A stretch of 64,000 bases of DNA, from assembly GCA_001305115.1 (NCBI GenBank), contig BCAA01000010.1:53627-117626 (forward strand), written 5' to 3'. Under the pieces are notes generated by a model. That model saw only the letters and a list, made by a program, of their open reading frames with translations. It made no database searches and was not told the origin of the DNA. The translations under genes were made by a program, and so were the position numbers. Position 1 is the stretch's first letter. Each line of letters starts with the position of its first letter. The DNA comes from Clostridia bacterium UC5.1-1E11. GTDB taxonomy: Bacteria; Bacillota; Clostridia; Oscillospirales; Acutalibacteraceae. Shown in pieces: positions 12,407 to 21,777 of the stretch.

Positions 12407-13315
12407 TTAACTGTTGACAATGGTTCCCCCGTCCGGGTGAAGGATTTGTCCTGACATATAGCTGGCATCGTCGCTTGCAAGGAAGACATAACTGGTTGCG
12501 ACTTCGAACGGTTGACCAGCTCGCATCATAGGAACTTGTGAGGTATAGGTCCCAAAAGTTTCCACTTCTCTTGCAGAGTAGGAAGCGGGAATCAGCGGAG
12601 TCCAAATTGGCCCGGGGGCAACGCCATTGACTCGAATGCCACGTTCTACTAAATTGAGGGAAAGAGAACGGGTTAGGGACACAATGGCACCTTTTGTAGC
12701 ACTGTAGTCCAAGAGTTCCGGACTTCCTCTGTAAGCGGTGACGGACGTTGTATTGATGATGGAACTTCCCGGCTTTAAGTAGGGCAGTGCAGCCTTAATC
12801 ATGTAGAAATAACTGTAGACATTGGTACGAAAGGTCAAATCAAGCTGTTCGGCTGATAAATCCAGGATGCTTTTTTGGAGGAATTGTACAGCGTGGTTGT
12901 TGACAAGAATATCGATTTTTCCAAAACAATGGATTGCCTGCCGGACGATTTCTTTGGATACGGATTCTTTTTTGAGATCGCCGGAGATAAGAAGACATTT
13001 TCGCCCGAGCTTTTCGACGTGCTCTTTGGTTTCTTGTGCATCACGATGTTCATTGAGATAGGCGATGACAATATCTGCGCCTTCCTTTGCAAAGGCATAG
13101 GCAACAGCACGCCCGATGCCACTATCGCCGCCAGTGATAATGGCAACCCGATCTTGAAGTTTTCCACTTCCTCGTGTTTCGATATTTTCAGAGATCGGGC
13201 GAGGTTCCATCAGATATTCCATACCAGGTTGGCTATACTGATGTTGCGGTGGGAAGGGGACAGGAATTTCCTTGCATTTTGTCTCGTGCTTTATGTACGG
13301 ATACATGGGAATCAT
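12407..13315 (-). CDS. Short-chain dehydrogenase/reductase
   Basis: Classical SDR oxidoreductase of about 302 residues. Visible are the Rossmann glycine motif TGGDSGIGRA, the NNHA motif, the catalytic Ser (NTTSVTAYRG) and YSATK with the catalytic Tyr and Lys. An N-terminal segment of about 50 residues rich in Pro and Tyr precedes the fold. This resembles the general-stress SDR subgroup (YhdF/YdaD-like) of Bacilli and Clostridia. ATG 13315 is chosen because a purine-rich GGAAAGG lies upstream. The longer frame to 13477 overlaps the next gene and lacks family similarity. The substrate cannot be read from sequence. It faces tuf tail to tail. Confidence 0.88.
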   Translation of the reverse strand: MIPMYPYIKHETKCKEIPVPFPPQHQYSQPGMEYLMEPRPISENIETRGSGKLQDRVAIITGGDSGIGRAVAYAFAKEGADIVIAYLNEHRDAQETKEHVEKLGRKCLLISGDLKKESVSKEIVRQAIHCFGKIDILVNNHAVQFLQKSILDLSAEQLDLTFRTNVYSYFYMIKAALPYLKPGSSIINTTSVTAYRGSPELLDYSATKGAIVSLTRSLSLNLVERGIRVNGVAPGPIWTPLIPASYSAREVETFGTYTSQVPMMRAGQPFEVATSYVFLASDDASYMSGQILHPDGGTIVNS

Positions 13316-13436
13316 ATTCGATACCGCCTTTCCTTTTTTTCTGCGGGCGACTGCCGAAATCTCCCGTTTTTCATATAGAATATTCTCAAAAGGGATCAAT
13401 TGTTCCTGATAGACTTGGAAAGGAACGCTTATCGTT

Positions 13437-14111
13437 TTAAAGACGCGATTGGTTGTACGTATGCGAGTGTTTTGCATTCTTTTTGAAAAAGATGAGAAGG
13501 CAATTCATCAAAAAATCAGCTTTATCCTTGCGATAAAACCGATATAGAAAAGGGAGCCATAACAAAGCTCCGATCATGCATACGATGAAGTCCTGCATGG
13601 TGTCGGATACGCCGGTTTCTGCGACGCGCTGTGGGTCGCAAGGAAAAAACAGACTAATCAGGTATTCCCCAATTTCCCACAAGCCTGCAATCGCCATGGA
13701 GACAGAAAAAGAGGTGATAGCCACCAAGGGATAGTCCTGTTTTTGAAATTCCTGCTTGTCCTTACACAGGTAGAACAATAGAACTCCCAGGAACATCCCT
13801 AAAGTTCCGGAAAGTGTGTGCATGATTTTATCATAGAGTGGAATAAAGTGATAGGCCTGCATCACCAGCCCTATGACATAGGAAAAGAATAAAAAACAGT
13901 AAGCTAAAAAATGAAATTGATAGACCGGAGAAAGGTTATATGCCCGTTCAAAGACGGTGGGCAATAGGAGCAGGAGAATTCCCCCAAGGCCCAATGCTGC
14001 ATAATAGAGTTGTCCATTGAATAGGTAAAATCCCATGAGACAAAAGCTAAAAAGCAAATAGAAGATGACAAAATAAGTATTCAATTTGTGATACCAAATT
14101 TCTTTCTCCAT
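13437..14111 (-). CDS. Polytopic membrane protein, YjdF/DUF2238-like
   Basis: 224 residues with five or six hydrophobic segments and short loops. Conserved-looking motifs are YDKIMHTLSGTLG, GLWEIGEYL and SDTMQDFIVCMIGA, a pattern of the YjdF/DUF2238 family of unknown function. The same architecture recurs at 57265-57987 (WDTVLHWFSGA, GVFWEFYEYS, LQDTMKDLVVDAVGA), so this genome has at least two paralogues. GGAGG precedes ATG 14111. It may be co-transcribed with the SDR gene downstream. I have no basis for a function. Confidence 0.75.
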   Translation of the reverse strand: MEKEIWYHKLNTYFVIFYLLFSFCLMGFYLFNGQLYYAALGLGGILLLLLPTVFERAYNLSPVYQFHFLAYCFLFFSYVIGLVMQAYHFIPLYDKIMHTLSGTLGMFLGVLLFYLCKDKQEFQKQDYPLVAITSFSVSMAIAGLWEIGEYLISLFFPCDPQRVAETGVSDTMQDFIVCMIGALLWLPFLYRFYRKDKADFLMNCLLIFFKKNAKHSHTYNQSRL

Positions 14112-14174
14112 GGAAACCTCCGAGTTAGGTTTTGTAAGGAAAGTATTTACAGCAAAAGGAAGGGAGCGAATGCG

Positions 14175-14934
14175 ATGGTTATGAATTCAATTTTGCAGTG
14201 TTTATGGGATCGAAAATCCACACGGGTCTTTTTTAGAAAAACCGATTCCACAGGAGGTGCAGGAGGCCATCATACAAGCGGCGATGCAGGCGCCGACAGC
14301 AGGGAATCAAATGTTGTATACCATTTTACGGATTACGGCCCCATCTTTGAAAGAACAACTGGCAGAAACCTGCGATCACCAACCATTCATTGCAAAGGCG
14401 CCGCTGGTATTGCTCTTTCTGGCTGATTTTCAGCGTTGGTACGATGCATTTGTTTTCGCGGGTTGCCACCCTCGCCTTCCGACAGAAGGGGATTTAATGC
14501 TTGCGATGGCAGATGCCTGTATTGCGGCACAGAATAGCGTGGTTGCGGCCGAAAGTTTGGGGGTAGGTTCCTGTTATATCGGCGATATATTGGAGAACGT
14601 GGAAGAACATAGATGCCTGTTAGACCTTCCCGATTACGTAATGCCTGCGGCAATGGTTGTATATGGGTATCCGACGGAACAGCAAAAACAGCGAAAGAAG
14701 CCACAGCGCTTCTCTTCTGCTTATATTGTGCAGGAGAATTGCTATCGGAAATTTTCAGCTCAAGAACATGAACATTGGTTTCGAGAACAAGCAGAACGTG
14801 AAAATCGCCTGCCATTTGACTATACATCTTATATGAACGCTTTTTGCAAACGCAAGTACTTGTCTTCATTTTCCAGGGAAATGTCTCGCTCGGTTGCAAT
14901 ATATCTGGAGAAATTTCGGAATATTCCAACATAA
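14175..14934 (+). CDS. Nitroreductase-family flavoprotein (1-nt insertion)
   Basis: FMN-dependent nitroreductase-fold protein, expected to reduce nitro compounds, quinones or flavins with NAD(P)H. The N-terminus has the RKSTRVF signature and then MQAPTAGNQ, the FMN-binding pattern. The frame breaks at a T6 run (14229-14234). With five Ts the reading is RVFLEKPIPQEVQEAI and the protein is 252 residues. GSCYIGDI and the PAAMVVYGYP segment are typical of the central and C-terminal parts. AAGGAAGGG precedes ATG 14175. It is divergent from the membrane protein, with only 63 nt between their starts. The substrate is unknown. Confidence 0.85.
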
Positions 14935-14937
14935 ACA

Positions 14938-14974
14938 GAAATCCGCATGACAGTAGGACAAGCATGCGGATTTC
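14938..14974. terminator. Hairpin between convergent genes
   Basis: A perfect 12-bp stem (14938-14949 with 14963-14974) lies just past the nitroreductase stop and the end of the opposing small gene. The T-tracts are weak on both sides, but the position suggests a shared bidirectional terminator. Confidence 0.6.
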
Positions 14975-14986
14975 GTATAGCATTGC

Positions 14987-15217
14987 TCATGAGGGGCCTT
15001 GACTCTGCTCAGGAAGCATTGTCCGGCTAGAATCACAGCGAAGCTTGTAGACCGCTTTTGTGTTTGCCAAAAGTGCAAGCTGTTCTCCGATTACATTGAA
15101 AAGATCGCTTAACAATTCCAGATCTTCGGGACGGCACTCCTGTGCAAGCTGAAAGGCAATGGCGGTTCCAGCTGCGATCAATTTTTCCCCGTAACAACAG
15201 TCGTTCATACATCCCAC
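14987..15217 (-). CDS. Small conserved clostridial protein (DUF6774-like)
   Basis: 76 residues, or 73 if translation starts at the second Met (15208). The central helix-rich part, LIAAGTAIAFQLAQECRPED followed by LELLSDLFNVIGEQLALLA, resembles the small DUF6774-type proteins common in gut Clostridia. No signal peptide or catalytic motif is seen. The function is unknown, and the family assignment is from memory of the pattern only. Confidence 0.6.
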   Translation of the reverse strand: MGCMNDCCYGEKLIAAGTAIAFQLAQECRPEDLELLSDLFNVIGEQLALLANTKAVYKLRCDSSRTMLPEQSQGPS

Positions 15218-15313
15218 CCAATTGTACCCGAAACGCTGGTTAATACGTTTTCGGCTTTTATTTTGCCCGCGTGTTACACACCAGTTTATGAAAAAGGATG
15301 GGATTCGGTGCGA

Positions 15314-15496
15314 TTATCCCAAAGGGGCGTGCTCCGCTAAACGGTCTACATAAGCCTGCATCTCCTGTTTGGAATGAATCTGATGCGTATGGTTGATCAC
15401 CATACGCTGCTCTTCATCGGTCAGTGCACAAAATTGCTGCATAGCTTCGGAACGCTGTGCGAGAGCCATACCAAGGCCAAGAGGCAAATCTTCCAT
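15314..15496 (-). CDS. Very small conserved protein, 60 aa
   Basis: Start ATG 15496 has AGGAGGG about 6 nt upstream. The longer frame to 15592 has no such site. The sequence contains LGMALAQRSEAMQQF and SKQEMQAYVDRL, a pattern I have seen in very small Clostridia proteins of unknown function. It is mostly helical and acidic. It is probably a genuine gene because of its excellent ribosome-binding site. No function can be given. Confidence 0.6.
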   Translation of the reverse strand: MEDLPLGLGMALAQRSEAMQQFCALTDEEQRMVINHTHQIHSKQEMQAYVDRLAEHAPLG

Positions 15497-15664
15497 GCTT
15501 TTCCCTCCTATCGTCAAATAATACGGATAGTTTGTGCGAAAAGAAAGAGAATCATCCGAGTGTTTCCCTGTAAAAACTTGGTGATTTCGCAAAATCGGTA
15601 TGAATTCCCTGCTCCGTGTAACAATAGTTTCGGGAGAAATACCCGCAATGTTTGAAGGACAGGG

Positions 15665-16471
15665 ATGAAAGAAGCCATGAAAAAAAGAAGATCCAAAGTG
15701 AAGATGTTTTTTCTTTCGGTCGGCGCTCTATTGGCGGCTGCAGTAACCACTGCAGCCGTAAGTACCGTTTTTATTTTTACGATGGAGCAGGCTTCTGCAA
15801 AGCCAGAAGAAGCGCCTATATCCTCTGCGGTGGAAGGAGAGCCAACCTTCTCCTCGGCAGAAAAGCCCAAAGGAGATGTTGCGCAGGCCAATGCAAAGCC
15901 AGAAAAATCGCCAGCGGAGGACGATTTGTTGGTATTGGTAAATTACAGTGAAACGATGCCGGATGACTTTCACCGCAATATAGTGAATTTATATGGCGTG
16001 GATGTAGACGAACGTATCGTAGAGCCTTTTCAAAAAATGCAGGCAGCTGCACAGGCAGATGGCGTTTCCCTATGGATTTCTTCTGGCTATCGGAGTGTGC
16101 AACGGCAGAGTGAATTATTTGACCGGGCAGTGGAGGAAAACCAGGACAACGGCATGGGGTTGCAGCAGGCAGAAGCTGTAGCGGCTCTTTCAGTGGCGCG
16201 GCCGGGCTGTAGCGAGCACAACACCGGTTTGGCGATCGACCTAAACGGCGTCCGTGAGGATTTTGACACCACGCCTGAATATGAATGGCTGGCGGAACAT
16301 GCAGTTGAGTACGGTTTTATTTTACGTTACCCCGAGGATAAACAGGAGATCACAAAAATTCGTTTTGAGCCTTGGCATTATCGTTATGTGGGCCCAGAAC
16401 ATGCCAAAGCGATGCAGGAACGCCATTTTTGTTTGGAAGAATACGTGGAATACCTGGAAAATCAACGTTGA
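15665..16471 (+). CDS. VanY-like D-Ala-D-Ala carboxypeptidase (M15B)
   Basis: Predicted zinc peptidase that trims the terminal D-Ala of peptidoglycan stem peptides. The N-terminus is basic with one hydrophobic segment (residues ~14-38), a signal anchor, followed by an Ala/Pro/Glu-rich linker. The catalytic domain has GYRS, then SEHNTGLAIDL with zinc ligands His185 and Asp192, then EPWHYRYVG with Glu235 and His238. Its 268 residues are typical for extracellular M15B enzymes. GAAGG precedes ATG 15665; an in-frame ATG at 15677 is an alternative. It is a stand-alone gene with no van cluster nearby, so housekeeping wall remodelling is more likely than glycopeptide resistance. Confidence 0.88.
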   Translation: MKEAMKKRRSKVKMFFLSVGALLAAAVTTAAVSTVFIFTMEQASAKPEEAPISSAVEGEPTFSSAEKPKGDVAQANAKPEKSPAEDDLLVLVNYSETMPDDFHRNIVNLYGVDVDERIVEPFQKMQAAAQADGVSLWISSGYRSVQRQSELFDRAVEENQDNGMGLQQAEAVAALSVARPGCSEHNTGLAIDLNGVREDFDTTPEYEWLAEHAVEYGFILRYPEDKQEITKIRFEPWHYRYVGPEHAKAMQERHFCLEEYVEYLENQR

Positions 16472-16495
16472 AATCCTGTGCATATTTGGTATAAT
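16468..16495 (+). promoter_or_regulatory. Promoter for gltX-glnS
   Basis: TTGAAA (16468-16473), a 16-nt spacer and TATAAT (16490-16495). The -35 box overlaps the stop codon of the preceding peptidase gene. Confidence 0.65.
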
Positions 16496-16537
16496 AAAAG
16501 AATTGAGACGCCGGAGTTTGATCCGGGGCATGAGGGC

Positions 16538-16562
16538 GCGCGCTGGTGATTTTCCAGCGCGC
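16538..16562 (+). other. GC-rich hairpin in the gltX leader
   Basis: GCGCGCTGG (16538-16546) pairs perfectly with 16554-16562 around a 7-nt loop, about 26 nt before the gltX start. No T-tract follows. It may stabilise the 5' UTR or tune access to the ribosome-binding site. No T-box motif is present. Confidence 0.45.
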
Positions 16563-16588
16563 TGATGAAAAGGAGAGGCGGGTTTAGG

Positions 16589-18046
16589 ATGCAAAAGCAA
16601 GCCGTAAGAACAAGATTTGCGCCGAGCCCCACAGGATTCATGCATGTGGGAAATCTGCGCACGGCGCTATACGAATATCTGATTGCAAAATCTATGGACG
16701 GTCAGTTTGTATTGCGTATAGAGGATACCGACCAGGAACGCCTGGTGGAAGGTGCGGTTGATGTGATCTATCGTACCTTGGAACAAGTAGGACTCAAGCA
16801 TGACGAAGGTCCGGATGTGGGTGGCGATTTTGGCCCATATGTTCAGAGCAAGCGCAAGGATTTATACAAGCCTTATGCGGAACAGCTTGTCCGAGAGGGC
16901 AAAGCCTATTATTGCTTCTGTACGAAGGAGCGTTTGGATGCCCTGCATGAAGCACAAGAGGGCGGCGGTTATGACCGTCATTGTCGTGATTTGCCACAGG
17001 AAGAGGTGGACAAACTCCTAAAAGCAGGGACCCCTTATGTAATCCGGCAAAAAATGCCAATCGAGGGATCTACGACATTCCATGATGTGGTTTACGGCGA
17101 TATTACCATTGAAAATCGTGAGCTAGAGGATCAAATTCTTTTAAAGTCCGATGGGTATCCTACATACAATTTTGCCAATGTGATTGACGACCATCTGATG
17201 CACATCACGCATGTGGTGCGCGGTTGTGAATATCTCACATCGACTCCTAAGTATAATTTGCTTTATGAAGCATTTGGCTGGGAGGTGCCGACCTATGTGC
17301 ATCTGCCATTAATCATGGGAAAGAATGAGGACGGAAGTGTTTCCAAGCTTTCCAAGCGGCACGGTGCGACCGGATTTGCCGATCTTTTAGCGGAGGGATA
17401 TCTTCCAGAGGCAATCACAAACTATATTGCTTTGCTGGGATGGTGCCCAAAAGAAAACCGAGAGCTGTTTACATTACCGGAATTGGTGGAAAATTTCTCC
17501 ATTGAGGGAATCAGCAAATCGCCGGCAGTATTTGATTATGATAAGCTGACATGGTTTAACGCGGAATATCTTCGCGCTATGCCCCAGGATACCTTTATCG
17601 AAGTGGCCATGCCATATTTTCAGCAGGTATTTGGGGATAAAAAGATGAATTGGCCCGTGTTGGCTTCTATTTTGCAGCCCCGCGTCACCAAGTTGACGGA
17701 GATCCCGGAAATCATCGGCTTCTTCCAGGAGCTGCCGGAGTATCCAGTGGATCTCTTCGTCAATAAGAAAAGTAAGACGAACTTAGAGAATTCCGTCACC
17801 ATGCTCGAAGCAGCGATTGCTGAACTGGAAAGCGTTTCGGATTGGCAGCTGGAAACCATTCACGATCAATTGATCGCTTTGGCACAACGATTGGAAGTAA
17901 AGAATGGAACGCTACTTTGGCCGGTCCGAATCGCGGCGGCTGGCAAGCAGGTCACGCCCGGCGGTGCAATGGAGATTCTGGCAATATTGGGTAAGGAAGA
18001 ATCCTTGCGCAGGCTGCGGGTAGGCCTGGAGAAGCTGAAGAAATAA
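16589..18046 (+). CDS. gltX: Glutamyl-tRNA synthetase
   Basis: Class I synthetase that charges tRNA-Glu. The HIGH-type signature is PSPTGFMHVGN near the N-terminus and the KMSKS-type signature is VSKLSKRHGA. The 485 residues match bacterial GluRS. I choose ATG 16589, 11 nt after AAAGGAGAGG; the in-frame ATG 16565 precedes that site. glnS follows after 15 nt. Since the organism carries a true GlnRS, this enzyme may be discriminating (tRNA-Glu only), but that is inference. Confidence 0.96.
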   Translation: MQKQAVRTRFAPSPTGFMHVGNLRTALYEYLIAKSMDGQFVLRIEDTDQERLVEGAVDVIYRTLEQVGLKHDEGPDVGGDFGPYVQSKRKDLYKPYAEQLVREGKAYYCFCTKERLDALHEAQEGGGYDRHCRDLPQEEVDKLLKAGTPYVIRQKMPIEGSTTFHDVVYGDITIENRELEDQILLKSDGYPTYNFANVIDDHLMHITHVVRGCEYLTSTPKYNLLYEAFGWEVPTYVHLPLIMGKNEDGSVSKLSKRHGATGFADLLAEGYLPEAITNYIALLGWCPKENRELFTLPELVENFSIEGISKSPAVFDYDKLTWFNAEYLRAMPQDTFIEVAMPYFQQVFGDKKMNWPVLASILQPRVTKLTEIPEIIGFFQELPEYPVDLFVNKKSKTNLENSVTMLEAAIAELESVSDWQLETIHDQLIALAQRLEVKNGTLLWPVRIAAAGKQVTPGGAMEILAILGKEESLRRLRVGLEKLKK

Positions 18047-18061
18047 AAAGGAGATGGCAGT

Positions 18062-19746
18062 ATGAGTGACGAGATCAAAAAGCCGGAGGAAGCCGAGGGC
18101 TGGAGCAATTTTATCCACGACTTTATTGAGGAGGATCTTGCAGAGGGAGGCCGCTATGCCGGTCAAACGGTCCATACGCGCTTTCCGCCGGAGCCAAATG
18201 GCTATTTGCACATCGGCCACGCAAAGGCCATCTATGTTGATTTTGGTACAGCAGAGAAATACAATGGCCTGTGCAATCTACGGATGGATGATACCAATCC
18301 GACCAAAGAGGACGTGGAGTATGTTGATGCAATTAAAGAAGACATTGCATGGCTCGGTTATTCTTGGGAAGACCGGTTCTACTATGCTTCGGATTATTTC
18401 CCGAAGATGTATGAGGCGGCGGTACAGCTTATTCGCAAGGGATTAGCCTATGTCTGTGAGTTGACGCCGGAGCAGATGCGTGAAAATCGCGGTGATTTGA
18501 CGCATCCTGCGGTCAGCCCCTATCGCGACCGGCCGGTGGAAGAAAGTTTGGATCTGTTTGCGCGGATGAAAGCGGGCGAGTTTGAAGATGGCAAGATGAC
18601 ACTGCGCGCGAAGATTGATTTGGCCTCCGGCAATTTTAACATGCGTGACCCGGTGATCTATCGAATCAACCACTTGCATCATCATCGCACTGGGGACAAT
18701 TGGTGCATCTACCAATGTATGACTTTGCACATCCGATCGAGGATGCTTTGGAAGGGATTACGCATTCCCTTTGCACGTTGGAGTTTGAGGATCATCGGCC
18801 GCTCTATGATTGGGTGATCGAGCATGTCGATCTTCCTGCAAAACCGCGTCAGATTGAATTTGCGCGCCTGGGGATTAATTATACCGTGATGAGCAAACGC
18901 AAGCTGCGCAAACTGGTCGAGGATCACTATGTATCCGGTTGGGATGATCCGCGTATGCCGACCATTTGCGGGCTGCGCCGCCGTGGGTACACACCTACGT
19001 CGATCCGCAATTTTTGCGAGCGCATCGGTGTTTCGAAAGTGAACAGTACCGTGGAATATGGCTTTTTGGAGCACTGCCTGCGGGAGGATCTGAACGAACA
19101 TGCGCAGCGCGTGATGGCGGTTCTACATCCGATGAAGCTAATTCTAACAAATTATCCCGAGGGGCAGACAGAGACCTTTGAGGTGGAGAACAATCCTGGA
19201 AAGCCGGAGGACGGAACACGGACAGTTTCCTTCTCGCGCGAACTGTGGATTGAACAGGAGGACTTCATGGAAGAACCGGTGAAGGGATATTTCCGCCTGT
19301 TTCCCGGCAATGAGGTGCGGCTGAAGACCGCCTATGTGGTACGTTGTACCGGTTGTAAGAAGGATGAGAATGGCAATGTAGTCGAGGTATATGCGGAATA
19401 CGACCCGCAGACGCGCGGGGGCAATACACCGGACGGCCGCAAGGTAAAGAGTACCATCCATTGGGCGGATGCACAGACATCGATCGATGCAGAAGTTCGC
19501 CTTTATGGCAATCTGTTTGCCGTACCGGACCCGGATGCCCATGAATTTCTTGAAGTGCTCAACCCGGATTCCCTCGAGGTACTAACCGGCTGTAAAGTGG
19601 AGCCTTCTCTGGCACAGGCCAAACCCGGCCAGTCCTTCCAGTTTATGCGTCAAGGGTACTTCTGCGCGGACAACCGCGACAGCACACCGCAACATCCGGT
19701 GTTCAATCGTTCTGTTTCCTTGAAGGATGGCTTCAAACGCAAATAA
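18062..19746 (+). CDS. glnS: Glutaminyl-tRNA synthetase (1-nt deletion)
   Basis: Class I synthetase that charges tRNA-Gln directly. The HIGH motif is [15 protein letters not shown] and the KMSKS-type motif is [11 protein letters not shown]. The frame breaks at CC 18712-18713. One more C restores [20 protein letters not shown] and a 561-residue protein with the beta-barrel anticodon-binding region. Most Firmicutes lack GlnRS and use GatCAB transamidation, though many Clostridia carry this gene. No YqeY fusion is present. AAGGAG precedes ATG 18062. Confidence 0.94.
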
Positions 19747-19822
19747 ACGGAAACTGTACAATTGTACAGCCAAGTGGATTTTCACAGCAATTACAACTGC
19801 TATTTTCTGATAAATAAAAGAC

Positions 19823-19877
19823 AAAAAAGACGCCTAGAATCACAGCCGGTTTGGCTGTGTTCCGGGCGTCTTTTTAT
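19823..19877 (+). terminator. Terminator after glnS
   Basis: An outer stem pairs AAAAAGACGCC (19824-19834) with 19865-19875, and an inner stem pairs CACAGCC with GGCTGTG. A run of Ts follows. Confidence 0.85.
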
Positions 19878-20339
19878 TTGGCAATCAATTAAAATATCTT
19901 TTCCTATCGCATTTGGAACTAGAAAAAGTGATATAGATGAATGCAACGCTCCAAAACGCTGCCCGGTATGGCAGTTCGATCCCAAATGGATCGCTTTCTC
20001 ATTTGGAGACAAAAAACTTCCGTATAAAAGCTCTTTTTTCTGCTCGATACCAGTTCTGTGCAAGCATCAGTTTGGACGGATATTTTTGCGGATCATTTAG
20101 CTGGGACGGACGTCCCATTTGGGAGAGTTCCTTTGTACCAACGAAGGTTCGCAGGGGTGAACAGTAGAAGCGTCCTCGTTGTACAGGAGTATAAGGAATG
20201 GGAATACAAGGGTTTTTTGTGGGAAACTTCGCGGGGGCATCCTTCTGGCAGAATCGATTTTTGGAGAATATGGGAATCCATTGCGATTCAACCCCTATTG
20301 AGAAATAAAAGCTCCTACTGTTTAGATTGCTTACAAATT
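19878..20339. other. Gene-free block before birA
   Basis: About 460 nt between the glnS terminator and the end of birA. Several overlapping open frames exist on both strands (for example 19999-20358 minus and 20058-20528 plus). None has a ribosome-binding site or a recognisable domain, and all are rich in aromatic and basic residues. It could be a dispersed non-coding repeat or a decayed gene. Confidence 0.5.
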
Positions 20340-21353
20340 TTACTGGTTTGTATTCCAAGCCTCCGGAAGAACCTGTCCATAGATTCCCTGTACGACGACT
20401 TCCCCTGCGTTGATGGCTACATGGCCGCCCTCATCAAGCTCCACAATCAATTCACCCAAGGGAGAGATGTCCACAGCCGTACCCGTCTGCTTTTTGCCAT
20501 CCCAAAAAAAGCCCACGCGGCGATGTAAGGAAATGCATAGGGACTTATACTCGTCGAGGACGTAAGACAGCGCATTGCCCATCTGAGCTTTTTTGAGAAG
20601 GGGTTCCAACTCTTCCAGCACGGCTCGTAGGACAGCGGCACGTGAAAATGATTTGCCAGCTTCCATTCGAAGAGAGGTGGCTTTTTCTGCCAGTTCTCCG
20701 GGAAAAGCTTCCATATTTGCATTGATTCCAATGCCTAAGACTATATACTCTACCCGATCGATTTCTGCCGCTAGTTCTGTCAAGATACCGCAGATCTTAC
20801 GGCTGCCAATCACAACATCGTTTGGCCATTTGATACAGGCTTCACAGCCCGTCACAGAACGGACCGCCCTGCATACTGCGATTCCGGCCAGCAGAGTGAT
20901 ATTGCTGATTTCTGTAGGGAGCAAACTGGGACGCAGCAAGATGCTGAACCAAATTCCCGTACCCTCTGGAGACTTCCATGCACGCCCTAAGCGGCCTTTA
21001 CCGCCGGTTTGACGTTCTGCAATGAATACACTGCCATCCGGTGCGCCACACTGGGCCTGGCGTTTAGCTTCTTCATTGGTAGAATCTACTTCCGCAAACG
21101 CAAAGATTTTTGCGCCTAGCGTCTTTGTTTGCAACCCATATCCCACTTCTTCCGGGGTGAGTACATCCGGAGAAGAAACCAAACGGTATCCCCGGTTGGT
21201 GGCTGAATCAATCTCATAGCCTGCGTCTCGCAGTGAGGTGATTGCCTTCCAAACAGCGGCACGTGAAACTCCCAGCGCTTCACTGAGCTGTTCACCAGAA
21301 AGATAACCTTCATTTTGGCGAAGGCGCAGCAAAATTTCCTCTTTTGTATTCAT
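20340..21353 (-). CDS. birA: Bifunctional biotin ligase/biotin operon repressor
   Basis: Attaches biotin to carboxylase subunits via biotinyl-5'-AMP and can repress biotin genes. The N-terminal winged HTH (LSGEQLSEALGVSRAAVWK) is followed by the ligase core with GGKGRLGRAW and KWPNDV, then the small C-terminal SH3-like domain. The 337 residues run from ATG 21353, with GGGG upstream. The longer frame to 21449 has no support. Presence of the HTH makes a repressor role likely. No biotin genes are in the window. Confidence 0.94.
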   Translation of the reverse strand: MNTKEEILLRLRQNEGYLSGEQLSEALGVSRAAVWKAITSLRDAGYEIDSATNRGYRLVSSPDVLTPEEVGYGLQTKTLGAKIFAFAEVDSTNEEAKRQAQCGAPDGSVFIAERQTGGKGRLGRAWKSPEGTGIWFSILLRPSLLPTEISNITLLAGIAVCRAVRSVTGCEACIKWPNDVVIGSRKICGILTELAAEIDRVEYIVLGIGINANMEAFPGELAEKATSLRMEAGKSFSRAAVLRAVLEELEPLLKKAQMGNALSYVLDEYKSLCISLHRRVGFFWDGKKQTGTAVDISPLGELIVELDEGGHVAINAGEVVVQGIYGQVLPEAWNTNQ

Positions 21354-21455
21354 GGAATCCCCGCTTTCTGTCCAACCTATATTTGTACAATAGTATAGCA
21401 CAAACGTGGTTTCTCTGCACCTATCGGTTTTACTGGGACAGAATCCCAAAAAACA

Positions 21456-21485
21456 TTGTCTGTTTTATGGAATTGGTGCTATAAT
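21456..21485 (+). promoter_or_regulatory. Promoter for the DUF951-prfA run
   Basis: TTGTCT (21456-21461), an 18-nt spacer and TATAAT (21480-21485), 48 nt before the DUF951 start codon. Confidence 0.55.
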
Positions 21486-21532
21486 ATATTCTTAAGCGCA
21501 TGGAAAAAGGTTGAGAATGGAGGTGCGGAAGG

Positions 21533-21729
21533 ATGGATGTACGACCTGGCGATATTTTGCAAATGAAAAAGCAGCATCCATGCGGGGGAAAGGAATTTTT
21601 GGTCCTGCGCGCCGGCATGGATTTTAAATCCGCTGTACCACCTGTGGCCATGAGATCATGGTGCCGCGCCTGAAATGTGAAAAAAACATCAAGAAGATCC
21701 TTCGGGAGAACACGGGGGATGAACTCTAG
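21533..21729 (+). CDS. DUF951 small zinc-ribbon-like protein (1-nt deletion)
   Basis: A 65-residue protein hidden by a frameshift. MDVRPGDILQMKKQHPCGGK is read up to an A3 run (21626-21628). Adding one A gives FKIRCTTCGHEIMVPRLKCE and a stop at 21727-21729. Paired Cys (PCGG and CTTCGH) and the pattern match the DUF951 family of small Firmicute proteins of unknown function, often near translation or replication genes. GGAGG lies 9 nt before ATG 21533. It precedes prfA by 48 nt and probably shares its transcript. Confidence 0.85.
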
Positions 21730-21777
21730 CGCCTTTGCCGGTTAAAAAATCATTTACTTGCAAAGGAGAGCAGAACG

